Counted from the first letter of the stretch, positions 17,080 through 25,483 are shown. The stretch is 64,000 nt of DNA from Mesorhizobium ciceri WSM4083 (GCF_000519305.1 NZ_JAFG01000004.1:62001-126000); one strand, 5' to 3'. Numbers and translations: made by a program. The notes: generated by a model from the sequence alone, not told the origin.

Positions 17080-17249
17080 GAGACCTGTGTCTCTGGCGCC
17101 ACAGTAGCAGCCTGGTCACAGCTTCGCCTTTGTTTGCCCACGTTCGGGCCAGAATCGGAACCGCCTATCGCCCCAGGTGTTGTCAGGCACCCGCGCAACT
17201 GTCGGCGAATTCACGCTTTGTTGCGATTTGAGACTTAAAGAAGGCAACC

Positions 17250-18074
17250 ATGTCCATAACCGAAATCGAATCTTTTCGCCTGAGCCGTCGCGGCTTTCTC
17301 AACGCCGCAGCCCTGGGCGCCGCTTCGATCGCGGTTTCCGCATGCGCCACCACCGGGCCGGGTCCGGTCGCGCCGCCGCCACCAACCTATGTCGAGCCGC
17401 CTCTGGCTGATTATGTGACGATGTACGCAGCAGTCAGCGACGGCGGCTTCGATCTGCCGGCCATCCCAGTCGACAAGATCGATCCGCAGTTCCTGCGTCA
17501 GATCGTTCCCGACCCAACGGGACAGAAGCCGGGAACCATAGTCGTCGATACCACCGGCCACTTCCTTTATCTGGTTCGTCCAGGCGGTCAGGCGATACGC
17601 TACGGTGTCGGCCTTGGCCGCGCCGGCTTCGAATGGTCCGGCGACGCCGTCGTTCAGTGGAAGCAGAAATGGCCAAAGTGGACGCCGCCGGATGAAATGA
17701 TAGCCCGTCAGCCGGAACTGAAACCCTACAGCGCCGACAATGGCGGCATGCCCGGCGGCTTGAAGAACCCGCTCGGCGCACGCGCGCTCTATCTGTTCCA
17801 GGGCAATGTCGACACGCTCTATCGTCTGCACGGCTCGCCGGAGTGGCGGTCGATCGGCAAGTCGGTGTCGTCAGGCTGCGTGCGTCTGATGAACCAGGAC
17901 ATTATCGACCTCTATGACCGCGTGCCCTCGAAGACGCCGGTCATCGTGACCAGCGACGCCAGCCAGCCGATGGTGGCGACAGCCAGCCGCCAGGCGATCC
18001 CGATCGATGCTGGCGTGCCGGACGGATCGGTGCTGCTCGGACCGGTGAAAGAGATCACCAACTCGATCTTCTGA
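17250..18074 (+). CDS. L,D-transpeptidase (YkuD), Tat-exported lipoprotein
   Basis: A 274-residue cell-wall enzyme forming 3-3 peptidoglycan cross-links or attaching proteins to the wall. The N-terminus has a Tat motif (SRRGFLN), a hydrophobic stretch and a lipobox-like VSAC, so it is likely a Tat-exported lipoprotein. The YkuD domain ends in HGSPEWRSIGKSVSSGCVRL with catalytic Cys210. Hyphomicrobiales rely heavily on L,D-cross-links, and several paralogues per genome are usual. It is monocistronic, with a 170-bp upstream region. Confidence 0.92.
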   Translation: MSITEIESFRLSRRGFLNAAALGAASIAVSACATTGPGPVAPPPPTYVEPPLADYVTMYAAVSDGGFDLPAIPVDKIDPQFLRQIVPDPTGQKPGTIVVDTTGHFLYLVRPGGQAIRYGVGLGRAGFEWSGDAVVQWKQKWPKWTPPDEMIARQPELKPYSADNGGMPGGLKNPLGARALYLFQGNVDTLYRLHGSPEWRSIGKSVSSGCVRLMNQDIIDLYDRVPSKTPVIVTSDASQPMVATASRQAIPIDAGVPDGSVLLGPVKEITNSIF

Positions 18075-18080
18075 CGCAGG

Positions 18081-18365
18081 TCAGCGTCGCTTCGCTTGGA
18101 CAGTGAACCCCAGCTGTCCAAGCACTCTTACAGCACCCGTCTTTCCGCCCTCGAAGTCAGTGGAGGCTAACCGCCGACCGGTGGCGAATTCATAAGCCGT
18201 GCCCAGGATTGCCTTTGGCGGGTAAAGGTGCTCCTCCCAAGCCAGCTCGTAGGTCGTGGTTGGGGCGAAGCCATGCTCGGAGAAGAACCGCTCCGGGCCT
18301 AGCCGGTCGTACTCGTTTATCGCCTGCAGGACATGACCAGGGGTCACGCTGTTCCAGTCTACCAT
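18081..18365 (-). CDS. Small protein resembling the ScoMcrA N-terminal head domain
   Basis: A 94-residue protein reading WNSVTPGHVLQAINEYDRLG, then GFAPTTTYELAWEEHLYPPKAILG and DFEGGKTGAVRVLGQLGF. This pattern recalls the N-terminal head domain of ScoMcrA-type type IV restriction endonucleases, which in those proteins is joined to modified-DNA-binding and HNH domains. Here it stands alone, with no nuclease next to it. It may be a free regulatory or DNA-associated domain or a remnant. It lies convergent to the L,D-transpeptidase (6 bp apart) and at the edge of the accessory cluster. Confidence 0.55.
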   Translation of the reverse strand: MVDWNSVTPGHVLQAINEYDRLGPERFFSEHGFAPTTTYELAWEEHLYPPKAILGTAYEFATGRRLASTDFEGGKTGAVRVLGQLGFTVQAKRR

Positions 18366-18431
18366 CGGCCTATCCTCCGGGTTGTCATGATTTGCAGTTC
18401 CGCTCAGAGTGCCGGAATCGGCGGCACCCTC

Positions 18432-19841
18432 CTATTTGATTTGTGGCTCCGACCGAGGCGGCACGTTGGACAGCAACGGGCCAAGTCCCTCCGCTATGGT
18501 CAGATGTGTAATGACGGCGTCGCGAAGCTTCGGATACGGAAGCGCGGCCAGCATCGCCGTCTGCACCGCGGCCAAGACCTCACCCGCCTCGGACCCGATC
18601 ATGGTGAAGCCGAGGATACGATCGTCATCGCCCGCGATGACAATTTTCATGAAGCCCTGCGTCTCGCCCGTTGCGGCAGTGCGCAGCACGCTCTTCATCG
18701 GCAGCTTGGCGACGCGCACGATGACGCCCTGACGTTGCGCCTCGCCCTCGCTTAGTCCCACCCGGGCAAGCGGCGGGTCGGTGAACATAGTGTAGGGCAC
18801 AAGGCGGTCGCGTGTGCTTCGGTTCCCACCGGATAGATTGTCCCTGATGATGCGGGAATCGTCGACGGCGACATGCGTGAACTGCGGGCTGCCGGCGCTC
18901 TCGCCGAGCGCCCAGACGTCGGGCGCGCTCGTCTCCAACCGCTCATTGACGCGAATGAAGCCGCGGCTGTCCAGCTCAACGCCCGCCGCTTCGAGGCCTA
19001 TGCCGGCGGTGTTGGGCACACGTCCCATGGCGGCGAGCAGATGAGTGCCTTCGATTTTCCGGTTGCCGGAAGGCGTGCGCACGGTCACGCTGACCTCTTG
19101 TGCCGAACGGCCGCTGACCTCCAGCGGTTCGGCTCCGACGAGGAACTCGATACCCTCGCGGGCGAGAAGCTGCTGCATCTCATCTGCGACATCGCGGTCC
19201 TCCCTGCCGACAAGTTGAGGCCCGGCCTCGATCACCGTCACACGGCTGCCAAAGCGGCGGTAAGCCTGTGCCATTTCCAAACCGACATAGCCGCCGCCGA
19301 GCACAATCAGATGCGGCGGCAAGACGTCGAGCTCCAGGGCTTCAATGTGCGTCAGCGGCTGGGCGGCCTGCAGACCTGGAATGGCGGGGATCGCCGCATG
19401 CGAGCCAATGTTGATGATGACCTTGGCGCCGGTGAGCAAACGCGTGCCGCCGTCATTCAGAGTCACTTCGATCAATTTTGGCCCGACGAAACGCCCGCTG
19501 CCCATGATCAACTCGGCACCGCTGCTTCGATAGGCATCGAGATGAAATGCGATCTCACCGTCGATCATCTCTTGTTTGCGCTGGCGCACCTTCGCCATGT
19601 CGATGGTCACCGGGCCGGTGATCGTGCCGAACTCGGCGGCATGATTGGCGAGATGCGCCACTCTCGCGCTCCAAATCTCGTTCTTGCTGGGCATGCAGGC
19701 AACGGCGGGACAAGAGCCGCCCACCCATCTGCGCTCGACGACTGCCACCTTCTTGCCGGAGCGTACCAGGTGCCAGGCGAGCAGCTTGCCGCCCTGGCCG
19801 CTGCCAAGGATCAGCACATCAAATTGTTCAGGCTGTGACAT
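18432..19841 (-). CDS. FAD-dependent pyridine nucleotide-disulfide oxidoreductase (mercuric reductase/Lpd-like)
   Basis: A 469-residue class I flavoprotein disulfide reductase. It has an N-terminal FAD site (ILGSGQGGKLLA), a redox-active CPAVAC pair with the GGSCPAVACMPSKN context, an NAD(P)H site (VLGGGYVGLEMAQ) and a C-terminal dimerisation domain with His and Glu in HLTIAE. It resembles the mercuric reductase/dihydrolipoamide dehydrogenase-like proteins of unknown substrate. It has no N-terminal metal-binding domain and no C-terminal vicinal cysteines, so mercury reduction is unlikely. It is the last gene of a minus-strand run with an SDR and two hydrolases. Confidence 0.85.
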   Translation of the reverse strand: MSQPEQFDVLILGSGQGGKLLAWHLVRSGKKVAVVERRWVGGSCPAVACMPSKNEIWSARVAHLANHAAEFGTITGPVTIDMAKVRQRKQEMIDGEIAFHLDAYRSSGAELIMGSGRFVGPKLIEVTLNDGGTRLLTGAKVIINIGSHAAIPAIPGLQAAQPLTHIEALELDVLPPHLIVLGGGYVGLEMAQAYRRFGSRVTVIEAGPQLVGREDRDVADEMQQLLAREGIEFLVGAEPLEVSGRSAQEVSVTVRTPSGNRKIEGTHLLAAMGRVPNTAGIGLEAAGVELDSRGFIRVNERLETSAPDVWALGESAGSPQFTHVAVDDSRIIRDNLSGGNRSTRDRLVPYTMFTDPPLARVGLSEGEAQRQGVIVRVAKLPMKSVLRTAATGETQGFMKIVIAGDDDRILGFTMIGSEAGEVLAAVQTAMLAALPYPKLRDAVITHLTIAEGLGPLLSNVPPRSEPQIK

Positions 19842-19900
19842 GAGTTTCTCCGTTCAATTTTGGACAGGGCAAACCGGCGGGCCATAGTCTCCAGCCGGTC

Positions 19901-20671
19901 TCAGATCGACTTCACCTCACCGCCGTCCATGCGCAATGCCGATCCAGTCATCCAGCGCGCGCCGGGCGACACCAGGAACGCCATCAGCTCGGCTATTTCC
20001 TCCGGCTCGCCATAACGGGCGATCCCAGCTTCCTTGGGGAAACTGGCCAGTGCCTCGTCGACAGTCATGTTGTGCAGCGGCGCCCAGTGCTCCAGGTAGG
20101 ACTGACGACGACCGGTCATCACCGGCCCAGGCAACACGCTGTTGACCTGCACGCCGTCAGCGATGCCGCGATCGGAGAAGGCCTTCGCCAGGGCGACAAT
20201 TGCGGCATTGATCGTTCCGACGGCCGCGTAGGGCGCCTTCGGAAACAGCGCCGAATTGCCGGACATCAGAACCACCGAGCCCTTGGCCGCTTTCAAGGCC
20301 GGCCATGCCGCAATGGTGAGCCGCCGTGCACCGTGCAGCTTCAGCGCCAGGCCCCCTTCCCACTGTTCGTCGGTCATGTCGAAGAGGTCGACTTGCGGCA
20401 CCGCGCCGGCAATGTTGACGAGCGCGTCGATGCGGCCGAACACAGCCGAGGCCTGGTCGACAACGGCCTTCGCGGCCTGCGGCTGAGCCAAATCGGCATC
20501 GATCACCAGCGCCTGCGCGCCAGCTGCCCGCACAGCCTCCGAAGTCTGCTCCAGATTGGTGCGGTTGCGGGCGACCAGGACCACGGCGGAGAAGTCCCGT
20601 GCGAGACGGATTGCGGTGGCCTGACCGATGCCCTGGCTGGCACCGGTGACGATGGCGACGGAGTTGGACAT
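19901..20671 (-). CDS. SDR-family oxidoreductase lacking the catalytic lysine
   Basis: A 256-residue short-chain dehydrogenase/reductase with a Rossmann dinucleotide motif TGASQGIGQATA and the NIAG element. The active-site region reads LMSGNSALFPKAPYAAVG: Tyr148 is present, but the position of the usual YxxxK lysine is Gly152. The PG motif and a C-terminal GSALRMDGGE end are normal. It is therefore either a divergent enzyme with another proton relay or a catalytically dead family member. It lies between the flavin reductase and the first alpha/beta hydrolase gene. Confidence 0.82.
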   Translation of the reverse strand: MSNSVAIVTGASQGIGQATAIRLARDFSAVVLVARNRTNLEQTSEAVRAAGAQALVIDADLAQPQAAKAVVDQASAVFGRIDALVNIAGAVPQVDLFDMTDEQWEGGLALKLHGARRLTIAAWPALKAAKGSVVLMSGNSALFPKAPYAAVGTINAAIVALAKAFSDRGIADGVQVNSVLPGPVMTGRRQSYLEHWAPLHNMTVDEALASFPKEAGIARYGEPEEIAELMAFLVSPGARWMTGSALRMDGGEVKSI

Positions 20672-20697
20672 TTCGGGCCCCCCGTTCGGGGTTGATA

Positions 20698-21552
20698 TCA
20701 GTGTGGAAGGAAGTCGCGGATGGCTGCCGCTATCTCTCCGGCATGGGTCTCCAGCGCGAAATGTCCGGTGTCGAAGAAGCGCACAACCGCATCCGGGATG
20801 TCGCGCCTGAACGCTTCGGCGCCCGGAGGCAGAAAGAATGGATCATTCTTTCCCCACACGGCGAGGAAGGGCGGCTTGTGGGTCCGGAAATAAGTCTGGA
20901 AGGTCGGATAGAGTTCGACGTTGCTCTTGTAGTCGCCAAAGAGATCGAGTTGCACCTCCTCGGCACCCGCCCGTGCCAGATAGAAATTGTCGAGCGCGTA
21001 CCCGTCCGGAGAGATTGCGGCCACATCGGGAACACCATGCGTGTATTGCCAGGCCGTTGCATCAGGCTTCAGGAAAGCGCGCAAAGCCTCCCGGTTGGCC
21101 TCCGAAGGCTCCTGCCAATAAGCCCGGATCGGATTCCAACCTTCGCTCAGGCCTTCCTCGTAGGCATTGCCATTCTGGGAGATGATTGCGGTGATCCGGT
21201 CCGGGTGCCTGATGGCGAGACGGAAGCCGGTCGGGGCGCCGTAATCGAAGACGTAAAGGGCATAGCGGTCGAAGCCGACTTGAGTGGTGAAGCGGTCGAT
21301 GATTTCGGCGATGTTATCGAACGTATAGGCGAACTCGTCCCGCATCGGCATGTCCGACCGGCCGAAGCCCGGCAGATCGGGAGCGACGATATGGAACCGG
21401 TCAGCCAGGAGAGGGATGAGATCCCGAAACATATGGCTCGAACTTGGGAACCCGTGCAGCAGCAGCAGCTTCGGCGCATCCGGTGCGCCGGCCTCGCGAT
21501 AGAAGATCTTGAAGCCGTCCACATCAGTTGTGTGATAAGTGATTGCGGTCAT
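20698..21552 (-). CDS. Alpha/beta hydrolase with aspartate nucleophile (haloalkane dehalogenase/epoxide hydrolase-like)
   Basis: A 284-residue alpha/beta hydrolase. The oxyanion segment is LLHGFPSSSHMFRD, the nucleophile elbow is VFDYGAPTG with Asp103 in place of Ser, a candidate acid is in WGKNDPFF, and the catalytic His is in DTGHFALETH. An aspartate nucleophile is the hallmark of haloalkane dehalogenases, fluoroacetate dehalogenase and epoxide hydrolases, so hydrolysis through an ester intermediate is likely. The substrate is unknown. A good GGAAGG site precedes the start. It is the second gene of the minus-strand cluster starting at 22307. Confidence 0.85.
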   Translation of the reverse strand: MTAITYHTTDVDGFKIFYREAGAPDAPKLLLLHGFPSSSHMFRDLIPLLADRFHIVAPDLPGFGRSDMPMRDEFAYTFDNIAEIIDRFTTQVGFDRYALYVFDYGAPTGFRLAIRHPDRITAIISQNGNAYEEGLSEGWNPIRAYWQEPSEANREALRAFLKPDATAWQYTHGVPDVAAISPDGYALDNFYLARAGAEEVQLDLFGDYKSNVELYPTFQTYFRTHKPPFLAVWGKNDPFFLPPGAEAFRRDIPDAVVRFFDTGHFALETHAGEIAAAIRDFLPH

Positions 21553-21593
21553 TCTGCTTTCCTTCCGTAACTTTCTTGAGGCTCTTATGGCAG

Positions 21594-22307
21594 TTAACCT
21601 ATTTGCCTAGTCCCACTCAAAGGCGCGCCCACCGCCTCAAGAATGATGTCGACGACAACGCTAGGCGCGGTGACGATCGGCGTGTGATCGACCTGATGCG
21701 ACCGCACCCGAGCCTTCATCCTCGTTGCCATGAAATGCTGCGTCTCGGGCGGGATCATGCGGTCCTGTTCAGCCACCAGGAACCATGAGGGGCGCTCCTT
21801 CCAGAGCGGCCGCTCCATGGCCACACTGATGCAAGCCGGCGAGATCGGCCGCTGAACTGCCGCCAGCACCGCTAGGTCCTGCGCCGTGGCGTTTTGGGCA
21901 AAGGCGTCGGCGAAAGCCGTTTCCGGCAGATAGATCAGTCCATGGCCATCCGGAGAGAGATCGGGCGCCAGCGGATGCGGTTTGGCACGGTAGAAAACGT
22001 CCGCCACTGTCTCGCCCTCGTCCGGGGCAAGCCCGGCGACATAGACAAGCGCCTTGACCTTGTCGCTGCGGGTCGCTGCTATCACGGCTCCCGCATAGGC
22101 ATGGCCGACAAGGACGACCGTCCCCGTCACGCGATCGATGGTTCGATCCAACGCCGCCACATCGTCGCGGAACGACGTCAGCGGCAACGGCACGGCTATC
22201 ACCCTAAAACCATGGGCCGCCAGCGGCCCGACGACCTTTGCCCAGCTCGATCCATCAGCCCAGGCTCCATGGGCGAGCAAGATGTTGACGTGCTCCGAAG
22301 CAGCCAT
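21594..22307 (-). CDS. Alpha/beta hydrolase-fold protein with Ser-to-Ala at the nucleophile elbow
   Basis: A 237-residue protein of the small alpha/beta hydrolase group: HGAWADGSSW oxyanion loop, elbow VLVGHAYAGAVI, and VDHTP near the C-terminus carrying the usual His. The elbow position normally held by Ser (GHSYGG) is Ala70, so classic serine hydrolysis is not expected; it may be a lyase-type or binding protein. It is the first gene of the minus-strand run, with a strong CGGAGG ribosome site and a perfect inverted repeat 17 bp upstream of the start codon. Confidence 0.8.
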   Translation of the reverse strand: MAASEHVNILLAHGAWADGSSWAKVVGPLAAHGFRVIAVPLPLTSFRDDVAALDRTIDRVTGTVVLVGHAYAGAVIAATRSDKVKALVYVAGLAPDEGETVADVFYRAKPHPLAPDLSPDGHGLIYLPETAFADAFAQNATAQDLAVLAAVQRPISPACISVAMERPLWKERPSWFLVAEQDRMIPPETQHFMATRMKARVRSHQVDHTPIVTAPSVVVDIILEAVGAPLSGTRQIG

Positions 22308-22323
22308 TGCGATTCCTCCGTTT

Positions 22324-22387
22324 TAGTAACCTATCTAACTCATTTATGTAGGTTACTATCCCGAACTACCTCAGCACTTAGTAACTT
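22324..22387. promoter_or_regulatory. Inverted-repeat operator TAGTAACCTA-N15-TAGGTTACTA
   Basis: A perfect 10-bp inverted repeat (22324-22333 and 22349-22358) with a 15-bp spacer lies in the divergent promoter region between the hydrolase at 22307 and the CGNR gene at 22463. A further half site TAGTAACTT follows at 22379-22387. Arm centres are 25 bp apart, about 2.4 helical turns. It looks like a repressor site; the CGNR protein is the nearest candidate regulator. Confidence 0.6.
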
Positions 22388-22462
22388 GTCAATTGCCATC
22401 AGAGCGGTTATGTTCACAAACACGTGGTCGGCACTGACGCTGCCGGGACCAATGGAGTTCCG

Positions 22463-23080
22463 ATGCAGCATTCCCCTGCGATTTTTGTCGCCGACGCACT
22501 CGGTTTGGATTTCCTGAATTCAATCGCAACGCCGGTCGATATCCCCATCGACTGGCTCGACGACGGCGAGGGATTGCTAATTTGGCTGGAACAAGCCCGG
22601 ATGGTGCCTGCCGAGGCGCTTGAAAGCATTCGAGCCCAGGCCCTCCCCGGCGAACTCGACAAGGTGGCGGATCAGGCGAGGCATTTGCGCGAGTGGTTCA
22701 GGGGGTTCGTTCAGGAACGCAAAGGACACCCGCTTTCGACTGAGGATCTGCGCGCCCTGGAGCCGCTGAACCGGTTGCTCGAACGTGATGAACAGTTCAG
22801 CCGTATCGTGACGGGCGACCCTGGACATGCCGCCGGCCTGGAATTCCGGACGCTGCGGCGCTGGCGCTCGCCGGAATCGCTGCTTCTGCCGATCGGCGAA
22901 ACGCTCGCGAAATTTGTCTGCGAGGAAAGCTTTTCGAACGTGAAAGCGTGCGAGGGGCCGGCATGCACACTGATGTTCGTCGACCACACGCGAGGCCATA
23001 CCCGCAGATGGTGCAGCATGGCGATCTGCGGCAACCGCGCAAAGCAGGCTGCCCATCGGCATCGGCTCAAGGCACATTAG
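22463..23080 (+). CDS. ABATE/CGNR zinc-finger putative transcription regulator
   Basis: A 205-residue protein with an N-terminal ABATE-like helical domain (DFLNSIATPVDIPIDWL) and a C-terminal CGNR zinc finger: Cys residues in ACEGPACTLMF and in RRWCSMAICGNRAKQAAHR. Such proteins are presumed stress-linked transcription regulators, with few characterised members. ATG 22463 is chosen because GGAG sits 5 bp upstream; a GTG at 22424 is in frame. It is divergent from the hydrolase run and borders the inverted-repeat operator. Confidence 0.82.
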   Translation: MQHSPAIFVADALGLDFLNSIATPVDIPIDWLDDGEGLLIWLEQARMVPAEALESIRAQALPGELDKVADQARHLREWFRGFVQERKGHPLSTEDLRALEPLNRLLERDEQFSRIVTGDPGHAAGLEFRTLRRWRSPESLLLPIGETLAKFVCEESFSNVKACEGPACTLMFVDHTRGHTRRWCSMAICGNRAKQAAHRHRLKAH

Positions 23081-23133
23081 AGACCTCGGAGACCGGTCTG
23101 TTGCGTGGCGCCCCACTACGATATTCTTGGGCG

Positions 23134-24216
23134 ATGAAACTCAGCCAGAGCATACGGTTCTGCACGTCCGAGGACGGTACCCGCATCGCTGTCGCATCAT
23201 GTGGGGAGGGAAAGGTGATCGTGCGGGCGGCGCACTGGCTGAGTCATGTCGATTATGATCTCGAGAGCCCGGTTTGGCGGCCATGGCTCCAGGCCCTTTC
23301 GGCCCACAACCAGTTTGTTCGCTACGATCCACGCGGCTGCGGTCTGTCGGATCGCCATGTCGCCGACCTCTCGATCGAAGCGTGGCACGCAGACCTGGAC
23401 GCCGTGACGGCGACCATTGAGCAGCCAAGTTTCGTTCTGCTCGGTCTTTCGCAAGGCGGCGCTCTCAGCATCGCCTATGCGCTGCGGCATCCTGAGCGGG
23501 TGTCGCATCTGGTGCTGCTGAATGCCTATGGCCAAGGTGCGAGAGTTCGCGCGCACACCGCGGCCGAGCGGTTGGAAGCCGAAACACTCGTCAATTTCGT
23601 GCGCATCGGCTGGGGACGCGAAAATCCTGCGTTCTGCCAGTTCTTCACCAACCTTTTCATTCCCAACGGGACACAAGAACAGCATCGCTGGTGGGGCGAT
23701 CTTGAGCGCGTGACGGCAAGCGCCGACGTAGCCGCCCGCCTGCTCTGGCAGATGCAGGGGATCGACGTCCTCGACCTCGCGATAAAACTCCGCGTCCCGA
23801 CGTTGATCGCGCACAGCCGCGGGGACATGCGCGTGCCGTTCGATGAAGGCTGCAAGCTTGCCGCAGCGATCCCTGGAGCCCGCTTCCTGCCGCTTGAAAG
23901 CAAAAATCACGTTCTCCTGCCGACCGAGCCAGCTTGGAAGGTGTTCCAGGATGAACTCGATGCCTTCCTCGGACATGAGCGGCCCAGGCAGCCACGCGCA
24001 ATCCGAGAGGCTGGCCTGACACCTGCAGAGTTGGCGCTTCTTGATCTGGTCAAACAGGGACTGGACAACCGCGCGATCGCGCAGCGCTTGAGCAAGAGCG
24101 TGAAGACCGTGCGCAATCAACTGTCGATGACCTTCAGCAAGCTCGGCGTCCACAGCCGATCGCAGGCAATCGTGATGACGCTCTCCGACATAGAACGAGC
24201 GCCCCAGCCCGATTGA
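23134..24216 (+). CDS. Alpha/beta hydrolase fused to a LuxR-type DNA-binding domain
   Basis: A 360-residue fusion. Residues 1-280 form an alpha/beta hydrolase with Ser106 in GLSQGG, an acid in HSRGDMRVPF and His in SKNHVLL, so the triad looks intact. Residues about 297-350 form a LuxR/GerE helix-turn-helix (LTPAELALLDLVKQGLDNRA, then LSKSVKTVRNQLS). This suggests a regulator whose ligand is bound, and perhaps hydrolysed, by the N-terminal domain. It is 53 bp after the CGNR gene on the same strand. The ligand may relate to the hydrolase genes nearby. Confidence 0.85.
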   Translation: MKLSQSIRFCTSEDGTRIAVASCGEGKVIVRAAHWLSHVDYDLESPVWRPWLQALSAHNQFVRYDPRGCGLSDRHVADLSIEAWHADLDAVTATIEQPSFVLLGLSQGGALSIAYALRHPERVSHLVLLNAYGQGARVRAHTAAERLEAETLVNFVRIGWGRENPAFCQFFTNLFIPNGTQEQHRWWGDLERVTASADVAARLLWQMQGIDVLDLAIKLRVPTLIAHSRGDMRVPFDEGCKLAAAIPGARFLPLESKNHVLLPTEPAWKVFQDELDAFLGHERPRQPRAIREAGLTPAELALLDLVKQGLDNRAIAQRLSKSVKTVRNQLSMTFSKLGVHSRSQAIVMTLSDIERAPQPD

Positions 24217-24374
24217 GTTCCTCGCAGACCACAAATAAGGGACTTCTGTCCCTATTTGCGTTCGCTTTCACTTCCCCCACGGGACCGCTGCCTCATGCCC
24301 ATCATCAGAGGGGGGCTCATCCTCGGAATCGACGGAACGACAAGCCGTCGTCCGAAGATCAGGAGGAACCCGAC

Positions 24375-25424
24375 ATGACGCAACTCAATGAAACCAAGCT
24401 CAATGAATTGGTAGGCCGCGTTCTGGGCGACCTTGGTGGTGCGGTCAGCGTGCCGTTGGTTCGGATCGGAGATGCGCTGGGTCTCTACAAGACGCTCAAG
24501 GAGATCGGCCCGGCGAAGGCAGATGAAGTTGCCGATGCCGCAGGATGCGCGCGCCGCTATGTTCGCGAATGGCTGGCGGCGCAAGCAGCGTCCGGCTACG
24601 TCCACTACGAACATGGGCGGTTCTCGCTAACACCCGAGCAGTCATTCGTGTTTGCAGAACCCGACAGCCCCGTCCATCTGATCGGCGGGTTCGATACCGC
24701 GGCTGCGATGGTCGAGAACCAACCAAAGGTGGAATCGGCTTTCAAGACCGGGCGCGGTGTTGCCTGGGGCGATCAGGCGGGTTGTCTGTTCTGCGCGGTG
24801 TCACGCCTGTTCCGACCGGGTTATGTCAATGCCCTGGTGAAGGAGTGGTTGCCGGCGCTTGACGGCATCGTCGACAAGTTGAAGGCGGGAGCGTCGGTGG
24901 CCGATGTTGGATGTGGACACGGGCTGTCGACGATCCTGATGGCGCAGGCGTTCCCTTACTCCCGATTCATAGGTTACGACTTCCACTCGGCCTCGATTGC
25001 CGCCGCGACCGCGCACGCCCGGTCCTACGGGCTGACGAACCTGGATTTCGAGGTCGGCCGAGCGCAGGATTTTCGCGGGCGCGATTTCGATCTGATCACC
25101 TGCTTCGACTGCCTGCACGATATGGGCGATCCAAAGGCGGCGGCGGCGCATATTCGCAAATCGCTGAAAGACGGCGGTACCTGGATGGTCGTCGAACCCA
25201 TGGCAGGAGACACGCTGGAGGAAAATATCAACCCGGTCGGACGGCTCTACTATTCGGCCTCGACGATGATCTGCGTTCCCACATCGCTGGCACAGGAAAC
25301 GGGCCTGGCGCTTGGCGCGCAAGCGGGAGAAAACCGGCTGACCGAGGTGATCCGGTCGGGTGGTTTCTCTCATGTCCGGCGGGCAGCCCAGACGCCCCTC
25401 AACATGGTCCTGGAAGCGACCTGA
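24375..25424 (+). CDS. SAM-dependent methyltransferase (Rv2258c-like)
   Basis: A 349-residue protein with an N-terminal winged-helix region (residues about 20-95, including AGCARRYVREWLAAQAASGY) and a C-terminal Rossmann methyltransferase with SAM motif I VADVGCGHGLST. It matches the Rv2258c-like class of small-molecule methyltransferases. A strong AGGAGGA site precedes ATG 24375. It is 158 bp after the hydrolase-LuxR gene on the same strand and may be its target. The substrate is unknown. Confidence 0.82.
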   Translation: MTQLNETKLNELVGRVLGDLGGAVSVPLVRIGDALGLYKTLKEIGPAKADEVADAAGCARRYVREWLAAQAASGYVHYEHGRFSLTPEQSFVFAEPDSPVHLIGGFDTAAAMVENQPKVESAFKTGRGVAWGDQAGCLFCAVSRLFRPGYVNALVKEWLPALDGIVDKLKAGASVADVGCGHGLSTILMAQAFPYSRFIGYDFHSASIAAATAHARSYGLTNLDFEVGRAQDFRGRDFDLITCFDCLHDMGDPKAAAAHIRKSLKDGGTWMVVEPMAGDTLEENINPVGRLYYSASTMICVPTSLAQETGLALGAQAGENRLTEVIRSGGFSHVRRAAQTPLNMVLEAT

Positions 25425-25426
25425 CG

Positions 25427-25462
25427 AAGAAAAGGCCGGTTCGGGTCATCTTCGAACCGGCC
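25427..25462 (-). terminator. Rho-independent terminator of the HerA-like gene
   Basis: A perfect 10-bp stem GGCCGGTTCG/CGAACCGGCC (25434-25462) with a 9-base loop, followed on the minus strand by TTTTCTTCG. It lies between the convergent methyltransferase and HerA-like genes and could serve both. Confidence 0.8.
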
Positions 25463-25483
25463 AAAATCCTTCAGATCCGATAC

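Noticed and set aside
18432-19841. Mercuric reductase
   Set aside because: It lacks the N-terminal metal-binding domain and C-terminal cysteine pair, and no other mer gene is present.
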